Below, in pieces: positions 1 through 6,411 of a DNA stretch of 16,679 nt. A program made the position numbers and the translations under genes. Source of the stretch: Kiloniellales bacterium. Its GTDB lineage: Bacteria; Pseudomonadota; Alphaproteobacteria; Kiloniellales; JAKSBE01. The notes under the pieces were generated by a model, which ran no database searches, was not told the DNA's origin, and saw nothing but the letters and a program-made list of their open reading frames with translations. The stretch is from positions 1-16,679 of the forward strand of contig JASJAL010000042.1 of NCBI GenBank assembly GCA_030067055.1. Direction: 5' to 3'. Positions within the stretch are counted from its first letter, which is position 1. Every line of letters begins with the position of its first letter.

Positions 1-149
1 GTGCCCAACTCGGGCCCGAAGTCGACCCAGAGCTTGATCGCCGGACGCCGTGCCTCGGGATAGGGCTCGGCCCGGGTGATCGTCCCGACCCGGATGTCCA
101 CCCGCGCGAAGTCCTCGTAGTCGATCCAGCCGTTTTCCTTGTCGCTCAC
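1..149 (-). CDS. csaA: CsaA-like tRNA-binding protein (3' part outside window)
   Basis: This is the first 49 codons of a gene on the minus strand that runs off the left edge. The start is a GTG at 149-147, preceded by a GGGAGG ribosome-binding site in the complement of about 157-163. The protein begins [14 protein letters not shown] and continues with the VDIRVGTI motif and then [13 protein letters not shown]. This is the opening of the EMAP/CsaA-type OB-fold tRNA-binding domain, a stand-alone protein of roughly 110-120 residues that binds tRNA and has been proposed to have chaperone-like activity. The assignment is firm at the domain level. YgjH-type homologues share the same opening, so the gene symbol is less certain. 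A 243-bp spacer with repeats and a terminator separates it from the phasin gene, so it is probably not in an operon with it. Confidence 0.85.
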   Translation of the reverse strand, partial: MSDKENGWIDYEDFARVDIRVGTITRAEPYPEARRPAIKLWVDFGPELG

Positions 150-182
150 CCCGGCCTCCCCTGAAAAGCACGGCGACGCCAA

Positions 183-228
183 AGCATGATCGCTTCACGC
201 GGCCGCAGCGTGGAGCGTGAATCATGCT
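183..228. repeat. Imperfect inverted repeat, intergenic
   Basis: AGCATGAT at 183-190 is the exact reverse complement of ATCATGCT at 221-228. Inside it TCACGC (195-200) pairs with GCGTGA (215-220), leaving four extra bases CGCT on the left arm. The loop is 14 bases. As RNA this makes a 14-bp interrupted stem. It lies in the spacer between the CsaA-like gene and the phasin gene and resembles the short palindromic intergenic repeats common in alphaproteobacterial chromosomes. Copy number cannot be judged from one window. Confidence 0.6.
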
Positions 229-242
229 CTAACCTGTTAAAG

Positions 243-294
243 TAGATCAAGATTTACGACTCAGATTGCTTCAACCTGGGTCGATCTTGATCTA
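243..294. repeat. Perfect 11-bp inverted repeat with 30-bp spacer
   Basis: TAGATCAAGAT at 243-253 is the exact reverse complement of ATCTTGATCTA at 284-294. The enclosed 30 bases are moderately AT-rich, unlike the surrounding DNA. It begins 14 bases after the inverted repeat at 183-228, so the two may be parts of one mobile or REP-like element. No ORF is present here. Confidence 0.6.
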
Positions 295-338
295 GCCCGC
301 TTCCGAAGCTGGGGCAAGACGGGGGCCAAAAACGAGAA

Positions 339-362
339 GGGCCGCCTCCGAGGAGGCGGCCC
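339..362 (-). terminator. Rho-independent terminator of the phasin gene
   Basis: GGGCCGCCTC at 339-348 pairs with GAGGCGGCCC at 353-362 around a four-base loop. Read on the minus strand, this 10-bp GC stem is followed by TTCTCGTTTTTGG, which supplies the U-tract. It lies about 30 bp beyond the phasin stop codon at 393-395, so it ends the phasin transcript. Confidence 0.85.
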
Positions 363-392
363 GATCCCGAGAAACGCGATTGTGGTCGCGCG

Positions 393-866
393 TTACTTCT
401 TCTTCGCGGCCGAGCCGTTCATCGCGACCTTGAACTCGTCCAGGGCGGCGGTGACCCGGGTGTTCACCAGGTCCAGGGCCTCCTGGTTCGCCTTGGTGGC
501 GATCTCGCTCAGCTCACGCACGTTGGCGAGAAGCTGCTCGTAGCCTTCCTTGGCAAGCTCGGCCTGCTTGGCCATGCGCTGCTCCGGCGCGGCCTCGGCC
601 AGCTCCTTGATCGCCTTGAGGGTCTCGTCGACCGCCTCGCGGACGATCTCAGTCTGGCGCTGAGCGATCGCCTGGCCACCCTCGTAGGCGACCCGGTTGA
701 AGGCGGTCATCGCCTCGACCGTCTTGCGCTGGCTGTCGGCCATGACCTTGGCGTCGAAGCCGGGGACCTTGAACATGTCGGCCATCTTGCTGGCATCCAT
801 GAACTTGGTCATGTCGGCGTACTTGGTGAAGTCGGTGTCGAAAAGATTGAAAGCGTTCTGAGCCAT
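393..866 (-). CDS. Phasin family protein (PHA granule-associated)
   Basis: The 157-residue protein starts at ATG 866-864, with GAGGAAA as ribosome-binding site about 9 bases upstream. A much longer open frame continues upstream, but it overlaps the well-supported regulator gene and has no start signal. The N-terminus (about 1-40) is rich in F, D and M. Residues 41-148 are an amphipathic, Ala/Glu-rich helical region, including FNRVAYEGGQAIAQRQTEIV, typical of TIGR01841-type phasins. The protein ends in a KKK tail. Phasins coat polyhydroxyalkanoate granules in the cytoplasm and control their number and size. The gene has its own promoter and terminator, so it is probably transcribed alone and strongly. 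The two TGC-N3-GCA sites at its promoter suggest repression that is relieved when polymer accumulates, as is known for PhaR; that part is inference. Confidence 0.93.
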   Translation of the reverse strand: MAQNAFNLFDTDFTKYADMTKFMDASKMADMFKVPGFDAKVMADSQRKTVEAMTAFNRVAYEGGQAIAQRQTEIVREAVDETLKAIKELAEAAPEQRMAKQAELAKEGYEQLLANVRELSEIATKANQEALDLVNTRVTAALDEFKVAMNGSAAKKK

Positions 867-894
867 GAGTCGTTTCCTCGAAGGGCTGCGATGC

Positions 895-906
895 TGCAGC
901 GCACAA
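895..906. promoter_or_regulatory. Second copy of the phasin operator motif
   Basis: The 12 bases TGCAGCGCACAA are identical to 964-975 inside the palindrome upstream. Only the TGC-AGC-GCA core is symmetric here. The site falls about 17 bases downstream of the proposed -10 of the phasin promoter, in the early transcribed region, where a bound repressor would block elongation or clearance. Confidence 0.5.
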
Positions 907-922
907 TAATGAACCTGGACGA

Positions 923-952
923 TATATAGGGTGGCCCATGCCATCCGGTCAA
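923..952 (-). promoter_or_regulatory. Phasin promoter, sigma70 type
   Basis: On the minus strand TTGACC (952-947) is followed after 18 bases by TATATA (928-923); a 17-base spacing with CTATAT also fits. Transcription would start near 916, about 50 bases upstream of the phasin ATG at 866. This is the best promoter match in the window, in keeping with the high expression usual for phasins. Confidence 0.75.
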
Positions 953-956
953 GGGA

Positions 957-979
957 TTTTTTGTGCAGCGCACAAAAAA
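957..979. promoter_or_regulatory. Palindromic operator upstream of phasin promoter
   Basis: TTTTTTGTGC (957-966) and GCACAAAAAA (970-979) form a perfect 10-bp inverted repeat around AGC. It directly abuts the -35 element of the phasin promoter. The TGC-N3-GCA core matches the TGC-rich sites known for PhaR regulators of alphaproteobacterial phasin genes. It lies just after the stop codon of the upstream regulator gene, but neither strand has a good U-tract after it, so an operator is more likely than a terminator. Confidence 0.6.
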
Positions 980-991
980 GCTGTATCCCTT

Positions 992-1726
992 TTATTCTGT
1001 GGCTTTCCGCTCTTCGTCTCGGCGGCGCGGCAGGCGACGCAGCAAAGCCTCCAGGCGACGCAGGTAGCCATCCAGGGCAGCCATGGTCTTGGCAAGGTCG
1101 AGGGACTCGTCGCGCAGCCAGGTTCGCAGGGTCGCGAGGTACAGAAGGGTCAGGCCCCTGGTCCGGGCCAGGCCCCGGAGCCCTTCCGCCTCCAGACCCG
1201 CCGCCTCCAGCATCCAGGTCATCGACCGCTGCAGCGCCGCCAGGCCGGCCAGAGCGCCGGCCGGATCCCGGGTCTGAGCCAGGAGGATCGAGCCCAGAGC
1301 TTTGCGGTAAGGCTGCAGGGCATCGAATCGGCGCATCAGGATGTCGAAGACCCGATCGCGGGCGCTGCCTTCCTCCGGTTCCATCGCCCCTTCTGCCAGG
1401 ACCGCTGCATCGATCCGGCGCAGGAAGGCCTCCAGGATCGCCTGCTTCGAGGCGCCGCAGCGGTAGGCCTCGGCCAGGGGCAGCCCCGAAGCCTCGGCGA
1501 TCTCCCGCAGCGAGACCTCCTGCCAGGGCCGTTCGGCCGCGAGGGCCAGGGCAGCGTCGACCATCCGATCCTGGGGCGACGGCGCGGCCGCGGCGGCACC
1601 GTTGGCTTTGGCCTTGCCCTTGGAAGATGCCTTGGGCGCACTCTTGGACGACTTGGGCCCGGCCTGCGAGGCCGCGGGCTTGGGCTTGGAGCCTTTCGGC
1701 TTGGGCGTCTTCGGGGTCTCGGCCAT
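992..1726 (-). CDS. TetR-like regulator with Lys/Pro/Ala-rich N-terminal tail
   Basis: The preferred start is ATG 1726-1724 (244 residues), with TAGGG about 9 bases upstream. A TTG at 1753 would add nine residues and has no clear ribosome-binding site. Residues 1-48 are a low-complexity tail of Lys, Pro, Ser and Ala that looks like histone H1 or the PhaF tail. Residues 55-110 are a TetR-type N-terminal helical DNA-binding domain, with the helix-turn-helix around VSLREIAEASGLPLAEAYRC (71-90). The C-terminal half (about 125-235) is all-helical and resembles the COQ9-like ligand domain of some alphaproteobacterial TetR proteins. It lies just upstream of the phasin on the same strand, 125 bp away, with the palindrome between them. 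It is a candidate phasin regulator, but a classical PhaR has a different DNA-binding domain and may be encoded elsewhere. The TetR fold is well supported; the COQ9-like label is weaker. Confidence 0.8.
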   Translation of the reverse strand: MAETPKTPKPKGSKPKPAASQAGPKSSKSAPKASSKGKAKANGAAAAAPSPQDRMVDAALALAAERPWQEVSLREIAEASGLPLAEAYRCGASKQAILEAFLRRIDAAVLAEGAMEPEEGSARDRVFDILMRRFDALQPYRKALGSILLAQTRDPAGALAGLAALQRSMTWMLEAAGLEAEGLRGLARTRGLTLLYLATLRTWLRDESLDLAKTMAALDGYLRRLEALLRRLPRRRDEERKATE

Positions 1727-1829
1727 GGCGATGAACCCTATCGCTTGGGACAATGGCTATTGCGCGGCCCTGAGGGAACCAGAGCCCGGCCCTCTCCGTC
1801 AATCCTCGCTCGGCGATGGCCTTGGTGGC

Positions 1830-2321
1830 TCAGTCCTGTCGGATCTCGGCGACCTGGCCGCCAGTCAGGGATTCCAGGTCCTGGGGCGCCAGCGGGAAGA
1901 CCGCGTTGGGGGCGCCGGCGGCGGCCCAGATCCGGTCGTGGGCCAGGAGATCGCGGTCGATCAGGACCAGGGGCGGCTCCTTGTGCGCGAGCGGCGCGAC
2001 ACCGCCGATCGCAAAGCCGGTTCGCGCCCGGACGAAGTCGGCATCGGCCCTGGAGATCTTCTCGCCCAGCAGCGCCGCCACCTTGCCGGTGTCGACCCGG
2101 TTGTCGCCGCTGGCGATCACCAACACCGGCCGGTCGCTTTCGGCGGCCCTGAAGACCAGGGACTTGGCGATCTGAGCGACGGTGCAGCCGATCGCCGCCG
2201 CGGCCTCGGCCGAGGTCCGCGTGCTCTCCGGGAAGGTCGTGACCGAGACTTCGAAGCCCTTCGCAGCCAGGGCATCATGTACCCGTCGCAGGGAACCCTT
2301 GAGCTCCGGCCTTTCGGTCAT
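1830..2321 (-). CDS. YbaK/ProX-type aminoacyl-tRNA deacylase
   Basis: This 163-residue protein has the YbaK/aa-tRNA-deacylase fold. It contains the substrate-pocket lysine in VAQIAKSLVFRA (K53) and the loop GGVAPLAH at 106-113, which matches the GGxxPxGH signature of the family except that alanine replaces the usual glycine. Such free-standing domains hydrolyse mischarged tRNA, typically Cys-tRNA(Pro) or Ala-tRNA(Pro), in the cytoplasm. Its exact substrate cannot be read from the sequence. The ATG at 2321-2319 lies two bases after the proC stop codon (2326-2324) and has no strong ribosome-binding site of its own, so translation is probably coupled to proC. Pairing with a proline-biosynthesis gene fits a tRNA(Pro)-editing role, but this is inference. 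Confidence 0.9.
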   Translation of the reverse strand: MTERPELKGSLRRVHDALAAKGFEVSVTTFPESTRTSAEAAAAIGCTVAQIAKSLVFRAAESDRPVLVIASGDNRVDTGKVAALLGEKISRADADFVRARTGFAIGGVAPLAHKEPPLVLIDRDLLAHDRIWAAAGAPNAVFPLAPQDLESLTGGQVAEIRQD

Positions 2322-2323
2322 CG

Positions 2324-3142
2324 TCAGGCGCCGAGCTCGCGGCCGCGCTTGGCTGCCGCGGCGACCGCCCGCTTCATCAGGTCGGGCAGGCCGCCGTCGG
2401 CCATCAAGACCTCGAGCGCCGCCGCGGTGGTGCCGCCCGGGCTGGTGACGTTACGGCGCAGCTGCTCCGCCGGTTCTTCGGACTGCCGGGCCAGTTCGCC
2501 GGCTCCGGCGACCGTGGCCCGCGCCAGCTGAGTCGCCAATTCGCGCGGCAGCCCCGCTTCGACGCCGGCTTCCGCCATGGTCTCGATCAACAGGAAGACG
2601 TAAGCCGGGCCGCTGCCGGAGACGCCGGTTACCGCGTCCATCTGGGCCTCGTCGTCGATCCAGGCCGTCTCGCCGACCGCGGTCATCAGGCCCCCGGCAA
2701 CGGCCTTCTGGGACTTCGTGACCTTGGCATTGGCGCAGAGCACCGACATGCCCCGGCCGACCGCCGCCGGCGTGTTCGGCATGACCCGGATCACCGCCGA
2801 TTCGCCGCCCAGTGCCGACTCGAAGGTCGCGAGGGTGGTCCCGGCGGCGATCGAGATGAAGGCCACGCCCGGCCCGGCGAAGCGCCGGCAGTCGGGTAGG
2901 ACGGCGTCCATCATCTGCGGCTTGACCGCCAGCACCACGAAGGCCGGTTGCAGTCCGGCCTCGACCTCGCCCAGGTCGGCAACGGCAGCGAGCCCCAGCT
3001 CGCTCACGTCGTTTCGCGCTTCGGCGCCGGGCTCGACCACCGTGACCTTGTCCGGCTCAAGACCACGCTCCAACCAACCGCGCAGCAGGGCACCGCCCAT
3101 CTTGCCGCAGCCGACGAGCAGAAGCCGGTCGTCGAGTTCCAT
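2324..3142 (-). CDS. proC: Pyrroline-5-carboxylate reductase
   Basis: The 272-residue protein catalyses the last step of proline synthesis, the NAD(P)H-dependent reduction of 1-pyrroline-5-carboxylate. The Rossmann motif GCGKMGGA lies at 11-18. VLAVKPQ (70-76), RVMPNTPA (119-126), TGVSGSGPAY (172-181) and the P5CR signature VTSPGGTTAAAL (232-243) follow in the expected order. Length is normal for the family. The ATG at 3142 comes one base after the TGA of the YbjN-type gene upstream, and the stop is two bases before the YbaK-type gene, so the three genes form one translationally coupled operon. Confidence 0.97.
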   Translation of the reverse strand: MELDDRLLLVGCGKMGGALLRGWLERGLEPDKVTVVEPGAEARNDVSELGLAAVADLGEVEAGLQPAFVVLAVKPQMMDAVLPDCRRFAGPGVAFISIAAGTTLATFESALGGESAVIRVMPNTPAAVGRGMSVLCANAKVTKSQKAVAGGLMTAVGETAWIDDEAQMDAVTGVSGSGPAYVFLLIETMAEAGVEAGLPRELATQLARATVAGAGELARQSEEPAEQLRRNVTSPGGTTAAALEVLMADGGLPDLMKRAVAAAAKRGRELGA

Positions 3143-3143
3143 C

Positions 3144-3650
3144 TCAGGCCTCGCCCAAGGTATCCATCACCGCGGTCGCAATGGCGTCGGGGACACTGCG
3201 CCCGCCCCAGACTACCAGCTGCAGCGCCGGATAGAAGCGCTCGCATTCGATCGTCGCGGTGTCCATCAGGTCTTCCAGCTGCTCGGCGCTGGCCCCGAAG
3301 GTGCCGCGCAGCGGCAAGGTGTGGCGGAAGATCGGTGCGCCCTCCTCCGCCGCCAGCTCGAAGTGGCCGATCCAGAGCCGCTCGTTCACCGCGCCCATCA
3401 ACTCGTGGACCCGGACTCGCTGTTCCCGCGGCACACGGGTGTCGATGAAGGAGGAGAAATGCACGGACTGGGAGGCCTCGTCCCAGAGGAAGCAGAGCTG
3501 GTAGCTGCACCAGCGCCCGCCGACCTCGACCGCCAGCTCGCTGTCGTTGCTTCGGGTGAAGGGCCAGTCGTTCGAGATGACCAGCTCTTCCAGGATATCG
3601 ATCGGGTTGCTGGGAAGCTGGGGCTCCCGCACCAGGGTATTCATGGCCAT
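3144..3650 (-). CDS. YbjN domain-containing protein
   Basis: The protein has 168 residues. The ATG at 3650-3648 is chosen because AAGGA lies 8 bases upstream; a second ATG two codons later is possible. The open frame continues far upstream but overlaps the UbiK-family gene and the lgt promoter region. Residues 15-120 fit the YbjN/DUF1790-type fold. Recognisable blocks are DWPFTRSNDSELAVEVGG, LCFLWDEASQSVHFSS and NERLWIGHFEL, and the C-terminus has ALQLVVWGGRSVPDAI. Many alphaproteobacteria carry this protein directly upstream of proC. Its biochemical role is not established; it has been described as a putative sensory or chaperone-like protein. It is soluble, with no signal peptide. Confidence 0.88.
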   Translation of the reverse strand: MAMNTLVREPQLPSNPIDILEELVISNDWPFTRSNDSELAVEVGGRWCSYQLCFLWDEASQSVHFSSFIDTRVPREQRVRVHELMGAVNERLWIGHFELAAEEGAPIFRHTLPLRGTFGASAEQLEDLMDTATIECERFYPALQLVVWGGRSVPDAIATAVMDTLGEA

Positions 3651-3876
3651 TGGCTGCCGTCCTTGCTCCCGCGTCGGACCTCTCGCAGACCCGCGTGGCC
3701 CCACTAGATGTGGCGGACCGAAACCCCCAAACCACGAAATGTAGGGTGCCAAAAGGGCGCAGCCCTGGCAAGGCCGGATCTGGCCTATGCGGCTTTCGGC
3801 GTGAGAAGCCGTGGTTGGGAGCTGGGCGTCAGGCCCTTCCCGTACCGGAGCAAGCTGGAGAGGAGTGGCGGGGACG
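3651..3876. other. 226-bp spacer between UbiK-family and YbjN-type genes
   Basis: No convincing gene is present. On the minus strand AGGGC-TGC-GCCCT (complement of 3754-3766) followed by TTT could be a weak terminator for the UbiK-family transcript. A promoter for the ybjN-proC-ybaK operon should lie here, but no good -35/-10 pair is visible. A second short hairpin is formed by CGGCTT and AAGCCG at about 3789-3810. Confidence 0.4.
3754..3766 (-). terminator. Possible weak terminator after UbiK-family gene
   Basis: A five-base stem (AGGGC/GCCCT) with a three-base loop is followed on the minus strand by TTT then GG. It lies 110 bp beyond the stop of the gene at 3877-4182. The stem is short, so this is only a candidate. 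Confidence 0.3.
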
Positions 3877-4182
3877 CTAGTCTGCCGACTTCGCCGCCTT
3901 GGGCTTGGCCGCCCGGCCCTTCGTCGCCCCGGCCTTGCCGGCGAGCTTGGCCTCCAGGACCGCCAGGCGCGCCTCCAGAGCCTCCTGCTCGGCGCGGGCC
4001 TTGGCGGCCATGGCCTTGACCGCGTCGAACTCCTCGCGAGTGACCAGGTCCATCTGACCCAGGACCCGCTCCAGGCGCTGGCGGACCTGCGCCTCGACCT
4101 CTTCGCGCACGCCCGAAAGGGTACCCATCGCGCTGGTCGCCACCTTGGCCAGATCGTCGAGAAGCCTGTTCTGTGACTGCAC
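3877..4182 (-). CDS. ubiK: Accessory factor UbiK family protein (BMFP domain)
   Basis: This is a 101-residue protein starting at GTG 4182-4180, with AGGGGGAG about 8 bases upstream. It begins MQSQNRLLDDLAKVATSAMG, the opening of the BMFP/YqiC family, in which UbiK helps the ubiquinone-biosynthesis complex. A coiled coil covers about 50-82 (EEFDAVKAMAAKARAEQEAL), as is typical, and the protein ends in a Lys/Ala-rich tail (about 83-101). Length fits the family. The gene is divergent from lgt with a 246-bp shared upstream region, and this arrangement beside lgt recurs in alphaproteobacteria. Homologues can also fuse vesicles in vitro, so the ubiquinone role is inferred from family membership. 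Confidence 0.88.
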   Translation of the reverse strand: MQSQNRLLDDLAKVATSAMGTLSGVREEVEAQVRQRLERVLGQMDLVTREEFDAVKAMAAKARAEQEALEARLAVLEAKLAGKAGATKGRAAKPKAAKSAD

Positions 4183-4428
4183 GGTACCACTCCCCCTATA
4201 GTTGCGCCCGACCGCCCTGCGGCATCGACATCAAACGCCAAAGCCGCCGCGCGGGCAAGCGCCGCCCGGGCCGCGGCGGTCGAACATGGGCGTCCAGACG
4301 TTGCGCGCAGGCTCCTGCCCTGCGGCGGCGGCCAGCCTTGCCCCCCGCCAGCGCGGTCACTACAACAGAGCGCGAGAGAGGCTAGCCAAGACCATGACAG
4401 CACGACATCGACAAGGGCGCGGCCGGCG
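4183..4428. other. Divergent upstream region of UbiK-family gene and lgt
   Basis: This 246-bp stretch holds no supported gene. It contains a reasonable promoter for lgt at 4338-4366. On the minus side CTATAG lies just before the UbiK ribosome-binding site, but it has no matching -35 element at a normal distance. Confidence 0.5.
4338..4366 (+). promoter_or_regulatory. Candidate promoter for lgt operon
   Basis: TTGCCC (4338-4343) and TACAAC (4361-4366) are separated by 17 bases, each matching four of six consensus positions. Transcription would start near 4373, about 55 bases before the lgt ATG. Confidence 0.45.
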
Positions 4429-5289
4429 ATGACGGCATCGCTTCCGCTGCTCGCGCTGAGCTTCCCGGAGATCGATCCGGTCCTGATCCAGATCGGACCG
4501 ATCGCCATCCGCTGGTACGCGCTGGCCTACATCGCCGGCCTGTTCCTCGGCTGGCGCTACTGCGTGCGCCTGGGCGAGCGCTACTCTCCGTCGAAGATCG
4601 AGCCGGCCTTCTTCGACGACCTGCTGCTCTGGGCAACCCTCGGGGTCGTGCTAGGCGGGCGGATCGGCTACGTGCTGTTCTACCAGCCGATGTACTTCCT
4701 GACCGATCCGATCCAGATCGTGAAGGTCTGGGAAGGCGGCATGAGCTTCCATGGCGGCATGCTCGGCGTGGCGCTGGCGATCGTCCTTTTCTCACGGTAT
4801 CGCAAGCTCAAGATCCTGGCCGTCGGCGACGTGGTCGCGGCGGCCGCCCCGATCGGCCTGTTCTTCGGGCGCCTGGCCAATTTCATCAACGGCGAGCTCT
4901 TCGGCCGGGTTACGGACGCGCCCTGGGGTATGGTCTTTCCGCACGGCGGCCCGGAACCGCGCCATCCGAGCCAGCTTTACGAAGCTCTTCTCGAGGGCCT
5001 GGTCCTTTTTGTCCTGCTCTACGTCCTCGTTCGCTTGGGCGCACTCCGCCACCGCGGCAGCGTTTTCGGCACCTTTCTGGTCGGCTACGGCCTTTCGCGT
5101 TTCCTGGTCGAGTTCGTGCGCGAGCCGGACGCCCATCTCGGCGTGCTGTTCCAGTTCGTGACCATGGGCCAGCTCCTGTCGCTGCCCATGATCCTGTTCG
5201 GTGGCTTCCTGATCCTCTGGTCCCTGCGGTCCGGCCGCGACGCCGCCGGCAATCCCCGGCATGAGCGAGCTGGCAGCCCGTCTTCTTAA
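4429..5289 (+). CDS. lgt: Prolipoprotein diacylglyceryl transferase
   Basis: The 286-residue inner-membrane enzyme transfers diacylglycerol from phosphatidylglycerol to the lipobox cysteine of prolipoproteins, the first step of lipoprotein maturation. The FPEIDPVLIQIGPIAIRWY opening is typical. Expected functional residues are present: H108 in MSFHGGM, R148 and N151 in GRLANFINGELFGR, and the Y-x3-R-x3-E series in YGLSRFLVE (Y220, R224, E228). About seven hydrophobic segments are visible. The ATG at 4429 has only a weak, distant AAGGG ribosome-binding site, but no better start lies near. It overlaps midA by 29 bases, and a candidate substrate lipoprotein is encoded downstream at 8447. Confidence 0.97.
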   Translation: MTASLPLLALSFPEIDPVLIQIGPIAIRWYALAYIAGLFLGWRYCVRLGERYSPSKIEPAFFDDLLLWATLGVVLGGRIGYVLFYQPMYFLTDPIQIVKVWEGGMSFHGGMLGVALAIVLFSRYRKLKILAVGDVVAAAAPIGLFFGRLANFINGELFGRVTDAPWGMVFPHGGPEPRHPSQLYEALLEGLVLFVLLYVLVRLGALRHRGSVFGTFLVGYGLSRFLVEFVREPDAHLGVLFQFVTMGQLLSLPMILFGGFLILWSLRSGRDAAGNPRHERAGSPSS

Positions 5290-6349
5290 GCGCATCGCGC
5301 GCCAGGGGCCGATCACCGTCGCCGAGTACTTGGCCGAAGCCCTGACCCATCCGCGCCAGGGCTACTACATGACCGGCGACCCCTTCGGCGCGCGCGGCGA
5401 TTTCGTTACCGCGCCGGAGATCAGCCAGATGTTCGGCGAGATGATCGGCCTTTGGTGCGCCGACACCTGGCACCACCTCGGCGCGCCCGCGGCGTTGACC
5501 TTGGTCGAGCTGGGTCCCGGGCGGGGCACCTTGCTGGCCGACCTGCTCCGCGCCGCCCGGGTCGTGCCGGGGTTTCGCGAGGCGCTGGACCTGCACCTGG
5601 TCGAGGTCAGCCCGGCCCTGCGCGCCCTGCAGGCGCAGAGCCTCGATGGCGTCGGGGCCACCTGGCACCAGTCTCTCGCAGAAGTACCGCAAGGCCGGCC
5701 CCTGCTGGTGATCGCCAACGAGTTCTTCGATGCCTTGCCAGTCCGCCAGTTCGAGCGCACGCCCGAGGGCTGGCGCGAACGCCTGGTCGGCCTGACGCCG
5801 GAGGGCGACGCCCTGGCCTTCGGCCTCTCGCCACCGGCACCCTACGCCGAGGCACTGGTTTCCGAAGCACTGCGCGCCGCCACGCCGGGTGCCGTCGCCG
5901 AGGTCGCGCCCGCGGCGCTCTCCCTCGCCGCCGAGATCGGTCGGCGCCTCGTCGAGGACGGCGGTGCGGCCTTGATCGCGGACTACGGTTATGCAGCGCC
6001 CGACGGCCGCCCGACCTTGCAGGCGCTGCGACGGCATCGGCGCGAAGACGTCCTGGCCGCGCCCGGCGAAGCCGATCTGACCGCCCATGTCGACTTCGGC
6101 GCGCTGGCCCGCGCCGCCCGCGAGGCTGGAGCCGAGGCCTGGGGACCCCTGCCGCAAGGCGACTTCCTCGATGCCCTCGGCATCGCGACCCGGGCCTCGC
6201 GCCTCGCCGCCGGCGCCACCCCGGAGGAAGCGGCCGAAGTTCGCGCCGCGCTGCATCGCCTGACCGCGCCCGAGGAAATGGGAACGCTCTTCAAGGTCCT
6301 GGTCCTGACCGCGCCAGGCCTCGGCCCCCTTGCCGGTTGCGCGGCTTAG
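5261..6349 (+). CDS. midA: MidA/NDUFAF7-type SAM-dependent methyltransferase
   Basis: The 362-residue protein belongs to the SAM-dependent MidA family. The N-terminus has HPRQGYYMTGDPFGARGDF and TAPEISQMFGE (30-60), a hallmark of the family. The SAM-binding motif is LVELGPGRGTL (81-91), and ANEFFDALPVRQFE follows in the middle. In mitochondria the homologue NDUFAF7 methylates an arginine of a complex I subunit during assembly. A similar role in bacterial respiratory complex I is plausible but unproven. The start overlaps the last 29 bases of lgt in another frame, indicating translational coupling. The lgt-midA-pgeF order is common in alphaproteobacteria. Confidence 0.94.
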   Translation: MSELAARLLKRIARQGPITVAEYLAEALTHPRQGYYMTGDPFGARGDFVTAPEISQMFGEMIGLWCADTWHHLGAPAALTLVELGPGRGTLLADLLRAARVVPGFREALDLHLVEVSPALRALQAQSLDGVGATWHQSLAEVPQGRPLLVIANEFFDALPVRQFERTPEGWRERLVGLTPEGDALAFGLSPPAPYAEALVSEALRAATPGAVAEVAPAALSLAAEIGRRLVEDGGAALIADYGYAAPDGRPTLQALRRHRREDVLAAPGEADLTAHVDFGALARAAREAGAEAWGPLPQGDFLDALGIATRASRLAAGATPEEAAEVRAALHRLTAPEEMGTLFKVLVLTAPGLGPLAGCAA

Positions 6350-6411
6350 GTCTATCCAGTCTTGACCCCGGGCCGCGGCGCGGCAGGGGTGCAAAGCCGA
6401 AGGGAAGACCC

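Noticed and set aside
957..979. The phasin-upstream palindrome as a terminator of the regulator gene
   Set aside because: Most of the stem is A-U pairs, and the minus strand continues with TCCC after the A-run, not with a U-tract; its place at the -35 element fits an operator better.
393..1802. A 469-codon minus-strand frame continuing upstream of the phasin
   Set aside because: The part upstream of 866 is Gly/Pro/Arg-rich and overlaps the regulator gene in another frame; the phasin has its own ribosome-binding site, promoter and conserved start.
938..2152. A 404-codon plus-strand frame
   Set aside because: It is antisense to the TetR-like and YbaK-type genes, is Arg/Gly/Pro-rich as expected for a shadow frame in GC-rich DNA, and has no family features.
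3736..3752. A sigma54-like promoter (TTGGCAC then ATTTC on the minus strand)
   Set aside because: The -24 half is good, but the -12 half lacks the invariant GC at the right distance.
4910..6394. A 494-codon minus-strand frame
   Set aside because: It is the complement of lgt and midA, both firmly identified, and its low-complexity composition is that of an antisense shadow.
5452..6411. Possible N-terminal extension of PgeF
   Set aside because: The extension is an out-of-frame reading of midA; PgeF has a clear ribosome-binding site and start at 6412.
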